NCBI GenBank assembly: GCA_900318395.1
Contig: ONKL01000055.1
Coordinates: 1 to 38,013, forward strand
Direction: 5' to 3'
Source: an uncultured Prevotella sp.
GTDB lineage: Bacteria > Bacteroidota > Bacteroidia > Bacteroidales > Bacteroidaceae
Length of the DNA stretch: 38,013 bases
Below, in pieces: positions 1 to 7,828 of the stretch (position 1 is the stretch's first letter; every line of letters begins with the position of its first letter). Under the pieces are notes generated by a model. The model had not been told where the DNA came from and searched no databases. It was given only the letters and a program-made list of their open reading frames with translations. Position numbers and translations under genes: made by a program.

Positions 1-1
1 C

Positions 2-235
2 ATCATCTTCACCCCGACGCAGGATCTGAAGGACGAGCTGGCCGACACCGCCATCCAGATCACCTGCTACGACCGCAACGGCGACATCGTGAAGCGTGTC
101 ACATCGGCAGATGCAGGCACCGTAGAGGATCCCGAGGGTGAGGGTAGCTCAACGGGGGACAATTCTCAGGGGGGTAACGACGCTGGCGATGGGCCCATCA
201 ATGACGCAGGCGACGGACCTACTAATGAGCCTTAA
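2..235 (+). CDS. HU-like DNA-binding protein, C-terminal part (5' end outside window)
   Basis: An open frame enters from the left edge and ends at TAA 233-235, giving 77 residues. The fragment starts IIFTPTQDLKDELADTAIQI, which resembles the IIFxPG-type end of the HU fold in Bacteroidota HU-like proteins (HU-HIG type). It is followed by a short beta-like stretch (ITCYDRNGDIVKRV) and an acidic, glycine-rich tail in which NDAGDGP occurs twice. Established knowledge: such proteins often precede a 'smalltalk' peptide gene, and one follows here at 426. The missing N-terminus prevents a firm assignment; family membership rests on the short end motif, tail composition and context. Expected role: nucleoid or DNA-binding protein in the cytoplasm. 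Confidence 0.6.
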   Translation: MIFTPTQDLKDELADTAIQITCYDRNGDIVKRVTSADAGTVEDPEGEGSSTGDNSQGGNDAGDGPINDAGDGPTNEP

Positions 236-238
236 TGC

Positions 239-300
239 ACTCTGGGGTCAGGCCCCAAAGTAAAGTCGCAAGCGACTGTACTTTGGCGCCAGACCCGGGG
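239..300. repeat. Large imperfect hairpin with REP-like core
   Basis: The left arm (about 242-269) and right arm (about 272-300) pair over roughly 23 of 28 positions, closing on AGTCGC-AA-GCGACT. The left arm holds TGGGGTCAGGCCCCAA, the reverse complement of the tandem repeats at 579-636. No T-run follows, so it is not a classical terminator. Just downstream, an 18-base unit (CCAGACCCGGGGGCTGCG and a one-base variant) is repeated in tandem at about 289-324. It separates the HU-like gene from the smalltalk gene and may process or stabilise the transcript (inference). Confidence 0.65.
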
Positions 301-353
301 GCTGCGCCAGACCCGAGGGCTGCGCCTTAATCGAGGAACGAAACATTAATTAG

Positions 354-416
354 GCACGGATTCACACGGCTCTCTTTGAGAGACACGGCTGAATAAAAAG
401 CAGTGAAAATCCGTGC
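354..416. repeat. Inverted repeat in the leader of the smalltalk gene
   Basis: GCACGGATT (354-362) pairs with AATCCGTGC (408-416), ending ten bases before the ATG at 426. Inside it lies a second small hairpin, TCTC-TTT-GAGA (371-381), flanked by two copies of ACACGGCT. This gives a nested stem directly upstream of a 33-codon gene, suggesting a structured leader. No riboswitch class was recognised. Confidence 0.5.
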
Positions 417-425
417 GAAACGCGT

Positions 426-527
426 ATGACAAAGAAAGAAACTATCAAATGGGTTGTGCAGATTATCGCCTCTGTGGCGTCTGCCATCCTAACCGCACTC
501 GGCACAACGTCTTGTATAAGAATGTAA
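426..527 (+). CDS. Smalltalk-family small membrane/lipoprotein-like peptide (33 aa)
   Basis: The frame ATG 426 to TAA 525-527 encodes 33 residues: a basic start (MTKKETIKW), a hydrophobic helix (VVQIIASVASAILTALG) and an end TTSCIRM with one cysteine. This layout (MxKETxK, one helix, terminal TTSC) is that of the 'smalltalk' peptides of Bacteroides and Prevotella, which are commonly found beside HU-like genes; function is unknown. The cysteine within TSC near the C-terminus could be a lipidation-like site, but that is inference. The gene has a hairpin leader and an immediate terminator (536-579), so it looks like a self-contained unit. Its shortness makes it easy to miss. Confidence 0.8.
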   Translation: MTKKETIKWVVQIIASVASAILTALGTTSCIRM

Positions 528-535
528 AAATGTAA

Positions 536-579
536 AAAATAGAGGGGCATCCGAAAATTGGGTGCGCCTCTATTTTTTT
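536..579. terminator. Rho-independent terminator after smalltalk gene, probably bidirectional
   Basis: The stem AAATAGAGG-GCA-CC pairs with GG-TGC-CCTCTATTT around a GAAAATT loop, followed by a T-run (571-579). It begins nine bases after the smalltalk stop. Read on the minus strand the stem is also followed by a T-rich stretch, so it may additionally end the long minus-strand operon whose last stop is at 643. Confidence 0.8.
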
Positions 580-636
580 GCAACTTGGGGCCTGACCCCA
601 GAGTAAAAAATGCAACTTGGGGCCTGACCCCAGAGT
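579..636. repeat. Two tandem copies of a 26-base palindromic REP-like unit
   Basis: TGCAACTTGGGGCCTGACCC and the following CAGAGT occur at 579-604 and again at 611-636 (period 32). The core TGGGG-CCTGA-CCCCA is a small stem-loop. A third copy in opposite orientation forms the left arm of the hairpin at 239-261. The units sit just beyond the end of the phosphatase gene. Confidence 0.75.
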
Positions 637-642
637 GAAGTT

Positions 643-2757
643 TTAGCTTATCTTGAGGCAGAGGATGGTCAGGTCGTCGCTCTGATCGGCGCTGCCTACG
701 TGGTCTGCGACATCATCGAGGATCATATTGACGGTGGTCTCGGCACTGACGAACTCGGCATCGCGCACCAGCGCCAGCAGGCGCTCCTCGCCGTGCTGCT
801 CCTGCTCTTCGTTCTCTGCCTCTGTCAGGCCGTCGGAATAGATGAGCAGCGTATAGCCCTTGACGTTGTCGATGCTCTCGCCGATATACTCCAGCTCTGG
901 CCAGAGCCCGACGGGGGCATTGGGCTCCATCTCGATGTAGTAGGCACGGCTGGGATCGTCAGTCTTCAGCGCATTGTTGACGAAGACTGGCGAGTTGTGA
1001 CCGGCATTACAGTAGTCCATACGCCCCGTCTCCAGATTGATCTCGGCGATGAACATGGTGACGAAGATGCTGTTCTCGTTGTCGGCAGAGAGGGTGTCGT
1101 TGAGCCTCATGGCTATCTGTGCCGGGGTGAAGCCTTCCTTGGCTACACTGCGGAACAGATTGACAGCTACGGCCATCGTCATCGAAGCGGGCACGCCCTT
1201 GCCTGAGACGTCGCCCACGCAGACATACAGCTTCTGGTCTTTCAGGAAGAAGTCGTAGAGGTCGCCGCCTACCTCCTTGGCGGGGGTCATGGAGGCGTAG
1301 AGGTCGATGCCAGAATCCTCGGGGAAGGCATTGAAGACATGGGGCACCATGCCCATCTGAATGTCGCGGGCGATGCGGAGCTCGCTCTCGATGCGCTCCT
1401 TGGCGGTGGTGGTGGCTTCGAGCTGGTTGTAGGCATCCTCGAGCTTGCCATAGGCTGCCTCGATCTCCTTCGAGTGCTTGTTGCGGCGGTAGAGGATGAA
1501 GGCCATGGCGGTGATGACCAGGGCGGCGATGACGGCCAGCATGGTCATCAACAAGTGCTGGGCATGCTCGCGCTCCTCCTGGGCTTCCATCTTCGAGGCC
1601 CACTCACTTAATTGCAGGTCTTTGTTGTAGCGGTCGAGACTGTCGTTCTTCAGCTTCACGGCTGCATTCTGGAGTTCGATGCTCTGGTTCTCCAGCGAGA
1701 GGCTCAGTGCCTCTTCCTCCAGTCGCCGCTGGGCGAGTTCGTCGGAGATATGCTCAAGCTCCAGCTGCTGGTTCTTCAGCTTCAGGTCTTTGCTCTCGTT
1801 CTCGGCTCGTGCTGCTTCGAGGGCATGCGACTGGTTGAGGGCGATATTTCGCGACTCAGCGGAGTTGAGGGAGTCGGCATATTTCTTGTATCTCACCTGC
1901 AGGTAATAGGCATCCTTCCATCGCCCCAGCTTGGTATAAGCGTATGATGACATCACCAGACGGTCGGGCGTGTTCCTCAAGGCCAGTGCCTTCTCCAGCA
2001 TCTTCTCGTAGCCCTCGTTATACTCAGCATAATAGACGTCGATTCGCTGACCGAGGGTATTGGTTATCCCCGTTTCGCGCCTTGCCTTATCAAGGTCTGC
2101 GTAATAGCGGTTGAAGGTTTCCTTGTCTTCTTTGCCCATAGTGGCAGCCAGGCACCGGAAGCTCAAGGCCTGTATGCGCTGTTCCGGCACAAGATCTGGT
2201 TCGCGGAGTGCCTTTTCTGCCATATCGAGCACCCGATCCTTCACACCATACTTATCATCTCTGTTAAAATAGATCTTTGCCAGTCCGAGGTAAATGGGGG
2301 CAATATTGAGATGGGGGAGGTATTGCTCTTTATAGGCGATGCAGCGCTTGAGCAGTTCTTCGGCCTGCTCTTCCATCCGAAGGCCGCTTGCGATATGGGC
2401 ATTGGCCTGCATGGAGATGAAAAGGCCGTATTTGCTGTCGCTCTTCCGGGCATATTCGTTCATGTCGGCGAGAATATCGAGTGCCTTATCACGCTCGCCC
2501 AGCGCGGAGAGCCTGATGGCCTGATTAGCCCAGGCACGATAGAGCAGGTCTTCATTGCCTGTCTGCCTGGAGAGCTCTTTCAGCTGCTCGGTGACCTGCA
2601 TGTACTGCTCTAAGGAGTCGGGCTTGTTAAACAGACGGTACATGTCTTTCCGCAGCTGCTCGATATCGGCAGTCTTCTGCTGGGCAGTAACCGTGAGGGT
2701 TACTGCCAGGAAGCAAAGACATGCTATCCGCTTGCTATATCGGTGCCATGTGTGCAT
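643..2757 (-). CDS. Membrane-bound SpoIIE/RsbU-type PP2C phosphatase with N-terminal TPR-like sensor
   Basis: The 704-residue protein has a signal peptide (about 1-25, ending VTAQQ), a helical TPR-like periplasmic region (about 30-300), a long coiled coil rich in Glu/Leu (about 310-400), one membrane helix (about 403-425, MLAVIAALVITAMAFILY), a second short coiled coil, and a SpoIIE phosphatase domain (about 465-704). Visible catalytic motifs are GGDLYDFF, GDVSGKGVPASM, CNAGHNSP, YSDGLTEAEN and SDDLTIL. In this family the enzyme removes phosphate from a Ser/Thr of an anti-sigma-factor antagonist or similar protein. Here the outer sensor would detect an envelope signal. It is the last gene of a six-gene operon with efflux genes, 12 bases after the cupin gene. 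No partner-switch kinase or STAS protein is in the window. Confidence 0.9.
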   Translation of the reverse strand: MHTWHRYSKRIACLCFLAVTLTVTAQQKTADIEQLRKDMYRLFNKPDSLEQYMQVTEQLKELSRQTGNEDLLYRAWANQAIRLSALGERDKALDILADMNEYARKSDSKYGLFISMQANAHIASGLRMEEQAEELLKRCIAYKEQYLPHLNIAPIYLGLAKIYFNRDDKYGVKDRVLDMAEKALREPDLVPEQRIQALSFRCLAATMGKEDKETFNRYYADLDKARRETGITNTLGQRIDVYYAEYNEGYEKMLEKALALRNTPDRLVMSSYAYTKLGRWKDAYYLQVRYKKYADSLNSAESRNIALNQSHALEAARAENESKDLKLKNQQLELEHISDELAQRRLEEEALSLSLENQSIELQNAAVKLKNDSLDRYNKDLQLSEWASKMEAQEEREHAQHLLMTMLAVIAALVITAMAFILYRRNKHSKEIEAAYGKLEDAYNQLEATTTAKERIESELRIARDIQMGMVPHVFNAFPEDSGIDLYASMTPAKEVGGDLYDFFLKDQKLYVCVGDVSGKGVPASMTMAVAVNLFRSVAKEGFTPAQIAMRLNDTLSADNENSIFVTMFIAEINLETGRMDYCNAGHNSPVFVNNALKTDDPSRAYYIEMEPNAPVGLWPELEYIGESIDNVKGYTLLIYSDGLTEAENEEQEQHGEERLLALVRDAEFVSAETTVNMILDDVADHVGSADQSDDLTILCLKIS

Positions 2758-2769
2758 GATTCTTCCAGA

Positions 2770-3261
2770 TTATTCCAGCGGAATCTCGGGATGCTGCACG
2801 GCCAGGGGCAGGTCTTTCTGCGAGAGGTAGAACATATAGAGGATGACGGGCTTCGTGCCTCGGTTCTCGCCGTGGTGGATGGTATTGACCATCTCTACGA
2901 CAGGCTCACCCTCGTGGACTACTTTCTCCTTGCCATCCTGTCCGATGATGGTCAGCTCGCCCTGCACCAGTATACCGTAGTTCATGACGGGGTGGTGATG
3001 CCAGCCCAGCTTCTGACCAGCGGGGAACACGTACTTCACGGCCACCAGCTCGGGGCGTCCCTGGAAATAGTCGGGCAGCTCTACGCCGTCCCAGCTCTGG
3101 CTGGTGCGGATCAGCTCGGTAGACTCTACCTTCTGGACTATCTGCTCTTCGGTCTGCTGTTCTTGCACGGGTTCAGGGGTCTGTGCCTTCTTGCACGATG
3201 TCAATACGCTTGTGCCGCAAATGAGGGTGGCGGCAAGCACCCAATTCATCATCTTTTTCAT
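2770..3261 (-). CDS. Cupin-domain lipoprotein
   Basis: The 163-residue protein begins with a lipoprotein signal (lipobox LTSC, Cys about 23), then a Gln/Glu-rich linker and one cupin barrel (about 55-150). Cupin motif 1 is seen as GWHHHPVMNYGILVQGELTI and motif 2 as GEPVVEMVNTIHHGENRG, supplying His ligands for a metal. The protein should be anchored in the periplasm or outer membrane. Small cupins bind or modify small molecules; the substrate cannot be told from the sequence. It lies between the TolC-like gene (24-base gap) and the phosphatase (12-base gap) in the same operon, suggesting a role in handling or sensing the compound exported by the pump (inference). Confidence 0.85.
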   Translation of the reverse strand: MKKMMNWVLAATLICGTSVLTSCKKAQTPEPVQEQQTEEQIVQKVESTELIRTSQSWDGVELPDYFQGRPELVAVKYVFPAGQKLGWHHHPVMNYGILVQGELTIIGQDGKEKVVHEGEPVVEMVNTIHHGENRGTKPVILYMFYLSQKDLPLAVQHPEIPLE

Positions 3262-3285
3262 TGTCGTTATATTATAAAATAGGTA

Positions 3286-4647
3286 TTATTGTCCGATGGC
3301 CTGGCGGTATTCCAGGAGTTTGTTGTGGTAGTTGGCCACGGCGTCGGTCTGACGGTCGCGGGCCTGCTGATAGAGTAGCTGTGCTTCGAGGAGGTCTGAC
3401 ATCTTCGAAGTGCCTGCCTGATAGAAGTTACGGTTCAGGCGGAGGTTCTCGTCGGCCTGCTCGATGCTGCGCTGGGCGATGTCGAGCTGCTGTCGGGCTT
3501 CCTCGACGTCGTTGTAGGCTTTCTGCATGCGGATGCGCAGCAGCTCGGAGTTGTCGGCGAGCTGTGCCTGTGCCTTCTCATGCTCGATCTTCTTGCGCTT
3601 GATGGCATGCGAGCCTCCCCACCAGTCGCTGATGGGCACGCTGACGGTGGCGAAGATCATGCCGAAGGTGTGGTTGTTGTCGAGCAGGTTATGATAGTTG
3701 TAGCCTGCGCCCACGCCGACGGAGGGCAGGTTCTTGCCTACCTCCATCTTATGCTGCAGGCCTGTGGCGCGCACCTGTTGCGAGAGCAGCTGGTACTCGG
3801 GTGTCGACTGCACATTGAAGGCGGCTCCCTGCAACTGGTCTGCCCCTTCATCGGCTGGTGCCACGAGGGTGAAGACGGTATCGCTGAGACAGCAGTACTG
3901 GGCGATGAGGAGCTTAACGACGGAGGTGGCATTGCGCAGGGTGAGCTTCTGACTGGCGATATCGTTCTGGCGCAGCTGTACCTGCAGGAGGTCGTTGCGC
4001 ATGGCGACGCCTGCCTTCAGGGCGACATCGGCATCCTTGGCGATATCAGCGAGCAACGCCTCGACGGCCTCGACGGTCTTCATCTTCTCCTGAAGGGACA
4101 CGAGCTGCCAGAAGTACTGCTCGGTGGTCTTCTCGACCTCGTTCTCGGAGAGTTGCAACTGCAGACGGCTGACGTTCTCGCCCACCTTTGCCAGACGGTT
4201 GCCGTTGACGATCTGCCCTCCGGCGAAGACGGGCTGCACGGCAGTGACACCGCCGATGGTACCATTCTTCATCATCGAGACGTTGATGGGGTTGCCCAAG
4301 TCGGCGAGCACCTGTGGCGGCATCTGCTGCGCCATCACCTGAGCCAGCGACTGCGGCAGCAGCTCAGAGGGATTGATGGTGGTTTGGGCCATGCCCTTGT
4401 TGGCATTGAACCAGAGGCCTGTGGCACTGACATTGGGGAAATACTTGGTGAAGGCCTCGCGGCGCTGCTGCTGGGCGGCGCTGATGTCGAAGCGTGCCTT
4501 TCGGATGGCAAAATTGTTGTGGAGGGCTGAGTCCTTCAGCTGCTGCAAACTATAGGTCTGCGCTGTTAAGGGTAAAAAGGTAAAAAGGTAAAAAAGTAAA
4601 ATACTCGTTACCTTACTTACATTTTCGTTAATTATTCTCTTTCCCAT
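3286..4647 (-). CDS. TolC-family outer membrane efflux channel
   Basis: The 453-residue length is normal for the family. A signal peptide (about 1-29, cleaving near LTAQT) is followed by two long alpha-helical, Gln/Ala/Leu-rich repeats typical of OEP channels (about 30-240 and 250-450), e.g. KTTEQYFWQLVSLQEKMKTV and NLRLNRNFYQAGTSKMSDLL. It should form the outer-membrane exit duct for the adaptor and pump encoded just upstream. The start at 4647 is supported by the N-terminal charge and signal sequence. Oddly, the hydrophobic core of the signal peptide is encoded by tandem TTTTACC-like heptamers that are complementary to heptamers upstream of the start. Confidence 0.92.
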   Translation of the reverse strand: MGKRIINENVSKVTSILLFYLFTFLPLTAQTYSLQQLKDSALHNNFAIRKARFDISAAQQQRREAFTKYFPNVSATGLWFNANKGMAQTTINPSELLPQSLAQVMAQQMPPQVLADLGNPINVSMMKNGTIGGVTAVQPVFAGGQIVNGNRLAKVGENVSRLQLQLSENEVEKTTEQYFWQLVSLQEKMKTVEAVEALLADIAKDADVALKAGVAMRNDLLQVQLRQNDIASQKLTLRNATSVVKLLIAQYCCLSDTVFTLVAPADEGADQLQGAAFNVQSTPEYQLLSQQVRATGLQHKMEVGKNLPSVGVGAGYNYHNLLDNNHTFGMIFATVSVPISDWWGGSHAIKRKKIEHEKAQAQLADNSELLRIRMQKAYNDVEEARQQLDIAQRSIEQADENLRLNRNFYQAGTSKMSDLLEAQLLYQQARDRQTDAVANYHNKLLEYRQAIGQ

Positions 4648-4685
4648 AATTTCTACCTTTTTACTCTTTTACTTTTTTACCTTTT
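4583..4685. repeat. 19-base perfect inverted repeat (heptamer-based) around the TolC-gene start codon
   Basis: AAAAGGTAAAAAAGTAAAA (4583-4601) is the exact reverse complement of 4667-4685, with a 65-base loop that holds the start codon (4645-4647). The left arm lies within the signal-peptide codons of the channel gene (heptamer tract from about 4570); the right arm lies in the last codons of the RND gene, encoding part of GKKVKE. In mRNA the two arms could form a stem with the start codon in the loop. Confidence 0.8.
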
Positions 4686-7600
4686 AAATTGACTTTCCAA
4701 TAGACGACGGGGAGCATGGTGACCACGAGGATGAGCGAGCCGATGCCACCCGCGAAGATGGTGACACCCACAGGCATCCAGAACGAACTCTGGGCGATGA
4801 TCATCGGCACCACGCCTACAGCCGTCGTGGCCGTGGTGAGGAAGATGGGCACCATGCGGCGCTTGCCGGCATCGTAGGCTGCCTGCTTCACGGCCTCGTT
4901 ATAGGCCTTGCGGTCGACGGTCCAGTCGCCATGCTCGGCAATATATTTCTTCACCAGATCGTTGGCATGCTCAAAGATCAGGATCTCGTTACGCATGATC
5001 ATTCCCATCAGCGTGATGAGTCCGAAGATGGAGGTCAGGCCCAGGGCACGATCCATCATGCCGAGACCTACCAGCGAACCAGGGATCATCAGGGCGAGGG
5101 CCACCATACAGATGAGGGTGATGCCGTACTTCTTGAAGTTGAAGAGCAGGAAGAAGAAGACGATGACCATGGCTATCGAGATGCCGCCGATAATCTGGGG
5201 CATGGCCTCGTCGCCATATTCGATCTCGCCTCCCACCTCGCTGCGCACACCATCGGGGATGACTATCTCGTGCTGCATGATGTCGGCAATGCGATACTCC
5301 ACAGGCGAGGTGAACACTCCCTGGGCGAAATGGGCTGTCACCGTGATGCAGCGCTCACCGCCACGGTGCATGATGCGGCTCTCGCTCCACTTGGGCTGCA
5401 CCTTCGCTATCTGGCGCAGGGGCACGGTGGTATTGGTCTTGCTGACACCAGCGGAGAGCATCGTCAGCGGAGAGCTGATGCCCAGATCCTCGATGTCGGA
5501 ATAGCGCATATCGGTATCGTCGCGCACAACGACAGGCAGATCATAGTCGCCCTCCCATACCTGACCTACGCGGAGGTCGCTGGCAGAGGCACTCAGCGCG
5601 AGGGCTGCCGTGGTGCGGGTGAAGCCCATCTGTGCCGAGGTGACAGGATCGAGCTTGACGCTGATGAGCGGGAAGGGCTGCAGATAGTCGGTATGTACCC
5701 ACTCGAGCTCGGGCATCTGGCGCATGCGCTCCATCAGCCGCTCGGCTACCACATGGAGGGAGTCGAGATTCTCGCCATAGAAGCGGTATTCGAGCTCGGG
5801 CACCTCCAGGTAGTCGAGACGCTTGAACTTGACGTATGCCTGCGGGAACTTCTCACTGATGCGTGGCTGGTAGTCCGCCAGCAAGGCGAGCGTGGCCTTG
5901 TCGCTCTCAGTGTTGACAATCATCTGTGCGTAGTTGCTGCCTGCTATCTGCGGGGCATAGGCATCCATGAATCGCGGCGATGAACAGCCGATGAACGAGG
6001 TGATGCCCTTGATGCGCTCATCCTGCTGCAATGCCAGGCGCACGGAGTCGCAGATGGCCTCAGAATCGGCCATGCCCTTACCCTCGGGGAGGAAGATCTC
6101 GACGGCAAACTGATCGCGGTCGGCATAGGGGAAGAGTCGTACCTTCAGGGTGGGGATAATCAGGCAGGACAACAGAATCAGGGCCACACCACCGAAGACC
6201 GTTACCCACGGGCGATGGAAGGTGAACTCGAGCACACGGTCGTAAGTGCGCTGCACCCACTTCGTGATGGCGTTTCCATCGGTCTTCACCGTTCCAGGCT
6301 TGATGATACGTGTCTCGAGGAAGGGGATGATGCCCACAGCGAGTGCCAGCGACACCATCAGGTTGATGGTGATGGTGACGGGGAAGTCCTCGAGCGCATC
6401 GTGGAACATGCCCTTCATCGTGATGAGGAAGGGGTAGAAGATGGCACAGATACAGATGGTGGCGAGCATCATCGGCATGAAATACTGCTTGGCAGAGTCG
6501 ATGGCCGCACGTTTGGGCTCGTAGCCCTTGTTCAGGTATTCGAGATAGCCGTCGATGACCACGATGGAGTTGTCGACAATCATTCCGAGTACCACGATGA
6601 GGGCCGCCAGGGTGACGATATTCAGTTCGATGCCCATCATATACATGATCGACACCGAGACAAACGTACTCAGGGGGATGGTGACAGCCGCCACGATGGC
6701 AGAGCGCATGGGGAAGAGCACCATCATGACGAGGATGATGATGATCATGGCGATGATGAGGTCGCGCAGAAACGAGGTGACACTCAGCGACACGACCTTC
6801 GGCTTATCGGCGATACGCGTGATCTTCACGTCGCTGGGCAGTTCGTTCTGGCGGAAGTCATTGAGCACACGATCCACTTCCTGACCATACTGCACCACAT
6901 TGTTGCCTGGTGTCATCTCCATCGACAACAGCACACAGGGATGTCCATCCTGCTCGATACGGCTGGCATGAGGCGGATACTCACGCACCACACGGGCCAC
7001 GTCGCGAACACGCGCCACCTTGCCTGACACGGGGTCGGAGAAGATGATCTGATTAGCGATCTCCTCCTCGGAGTTCTCCATCGTCTCCACATAGATGGGC
7101 ACCTGCTGGTCGTCGTCGCTGATGCTGCCACTGAGGGTGGTGATGCCTTGTGCCTGGAGGCGCGAGAAGAGCAGCTGCTGGCCGATGCCGTAGGCCTGGA
7201 GGCGCTTGCGGTCGACATAGAGTGATATCTGCTCCTTCTGGGCACCAGAGAGTTTCACATTGGCCACAGAGGGAATGCGGCGCAGACGGTCGGAGAGGTC
7301 GTCGCTGTATTTCTTCAGCTCACGATAGCTGCGCTGGTCGCTCTCGATGGCCACGAGCAGGGCAGAGGTGTTGCCGAAGTCATCATTGACCACGACGGCG
7401 AGCACACCAGCGGGCAGCTCTGCCTTGAAACCATTCAGTCCGTGCTTGATCTTACTCCATACCTCATCCTTATTGTTCACATCGTCGTTGAGCTTCACCA
7501 TCATGATACACATGCCGTTCTGCGACTGCGAGGTGGTCTTCAGACGGTTTACCTCGCCATAGGTGAAGAGGTAGCGCTCTAAGGGGCGTGCCACCTGCTC

Positions 7601-7792
7601 CTCGACTTCCTCGGAGGTGGCACCAGGGTATACCGCTACCACCACGCCCTGACGGATGGTGGCATGGGGGAACTCATCCTTGGGCATCACATACATGCCG
7701 TAGATTCCCAGCACGAAGAGGATGCCGATGATAAGCAGCGATATCGAGTAGTGTTCCAATGGCCATTTCAGCCAGTTCATCTTATTTTCCAT
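4661..7792 (-). CDS. RND-family efflux transporter, inner-membrane pump subunit
   Basis: A protein of about 1043 residues, full length for an RND permease. A first membrane helix at about 14-34 is followed by a periplasmic porter domain, a helix cluster (about 335-540), a second porter domain and a final helix cluster (about 850-1035). TM4 carries GMIVDNSIVVIDGY, where pumps of the AcrB type usually have a DD pair; here one of the two is Asn, so proton relay details may differ. It exports substrates from periplasm or inner membrane to the TolC-like channel using the proton gradient. The ATG at 7792 is preferred to the in-frame GTG at 7795. The start follows heptamer repeats and the stop lies within others. 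Substrate unknown. Confidence 0.93.
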   Translation of the reverse strand: MENKMNWLKWPLEHYSISLLIIGILFVLGIYGMYVMPKDEFPHATIRQGVVVAVYPGATSEEVEEQVARPLERYLFTYGEVNRLKTTSQSQNGMCIMMVKLNDDVNNKDEVWSKIKHGLNGFKAELPAGVLAVVVNDDFGNTSALLVAIESDQRSYRELKKYSDDLSDRLRRIPSVANVKLSGAQKEQISLYVDRKRLQAYGIGQQLLFSRLQAQGITTLSGSISDDDQQVPIYVETMENSEEEIANQIIFSDPVSGKVARVRDVARVVREYPPHASRIEQDGHPCVLLSMEMTPGNNVVQYGQEVDRVLNDFRQNELPSDVKITRIADKPKVVSLSVTSFLRDLIIAMIIIILVMMVLFPMRSAIVAAVTIPLSTFVSVSIMYMMGIELNIVTLAALIVVLGMIVDNSIVVIDGYLEYLNKGYEPKRAAIDSAKQYFMPMMLATICICAIFYPFLITMKGMFHDALEDFPVTITINLMVSLALAVGIIPFLETRIIKPGTVKTDGNAITKWVQRTYDRVLEFTFHRPWVTVFGGVALILLSCLIIPTLKVRLFPYADRDQFAVEIFLPEGKGMADSEAICDSVRLALQQDERIKGITSFIGCSSPRFMDAYAPQIAGSNYAQMIVNTESDKATLALLADYQPRISEKFPQAYVKFKRLDYLEVPELEYRFYGENLDSLHVVAERLMERMRQMPELEWVHTDYLQPFPLISVKLDPVTSAQMGFTRTTAALALSASASDLRVGQVWEGDYDLPVVVRDDTDMRYSDIEDLGISSPLTMLSAGVSKTNTTVPLRQIAKVQPKWSESRIMHRGGERCITVTAHFAQGVFTSPVEYRIADIMQHEIVIPDGVRSEVGGEIEYGDEAMPQIIGGISIAMVIVFFFLLFNFKKYGITLICMVALALMIPGSLVGLGMMDRALGLTSIFGLITLMGMIMRNEILIFEHANDLVKKYIAEHGDWTVDRKAYNEAVKQAAYDAGKRRMVPIFLTTATTAVGVVPMIIAQSSFWMPVGVTIFAGGIGSLILVVTMLPVVYWKVNLKGKKVKE

Positions 7793-7828
7793 CACCTTTC
7801 ACTTTTCACCTTTCACTTTTCACCACCT
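7791..7828 (-). repeat. Heptamer repeat tract at adaptor/pump gene junction
   Basis: On the coding (minus) strand, GTGAAAA / GTGAAAG units run through the last codons of the adaptor gene (KSER then TGA at 7806-7808) up to the pump start at 7792. Every unit contains TGA. Confidence 0.75.

Noticed and set aside
239-300. Hairpin after the HU-like gene considered as a rho-independent terminator
   Set aside because: No T-run follows the stem and the pairing is long and imperfect, more like a repeat element.
362-583. 73-codon minus-strand frame opposite the smalltalk gene
   Set aside because: It begins inside the terminator stem, has no family features, and the opposite strand carries a recognised smalltalk peptide.
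3580-4530. Long open frame (over 300 codons) on the plus strand opposite the TolC-like gene; similar antisense frames at 6215-7027 and 28931-30472
   Set aside because: They lie exactly opposite well-supported genes, show biased composition (rich in His, Asp, Glu, Leu), no domain or signal, and are explained by codon bias of the true gene.
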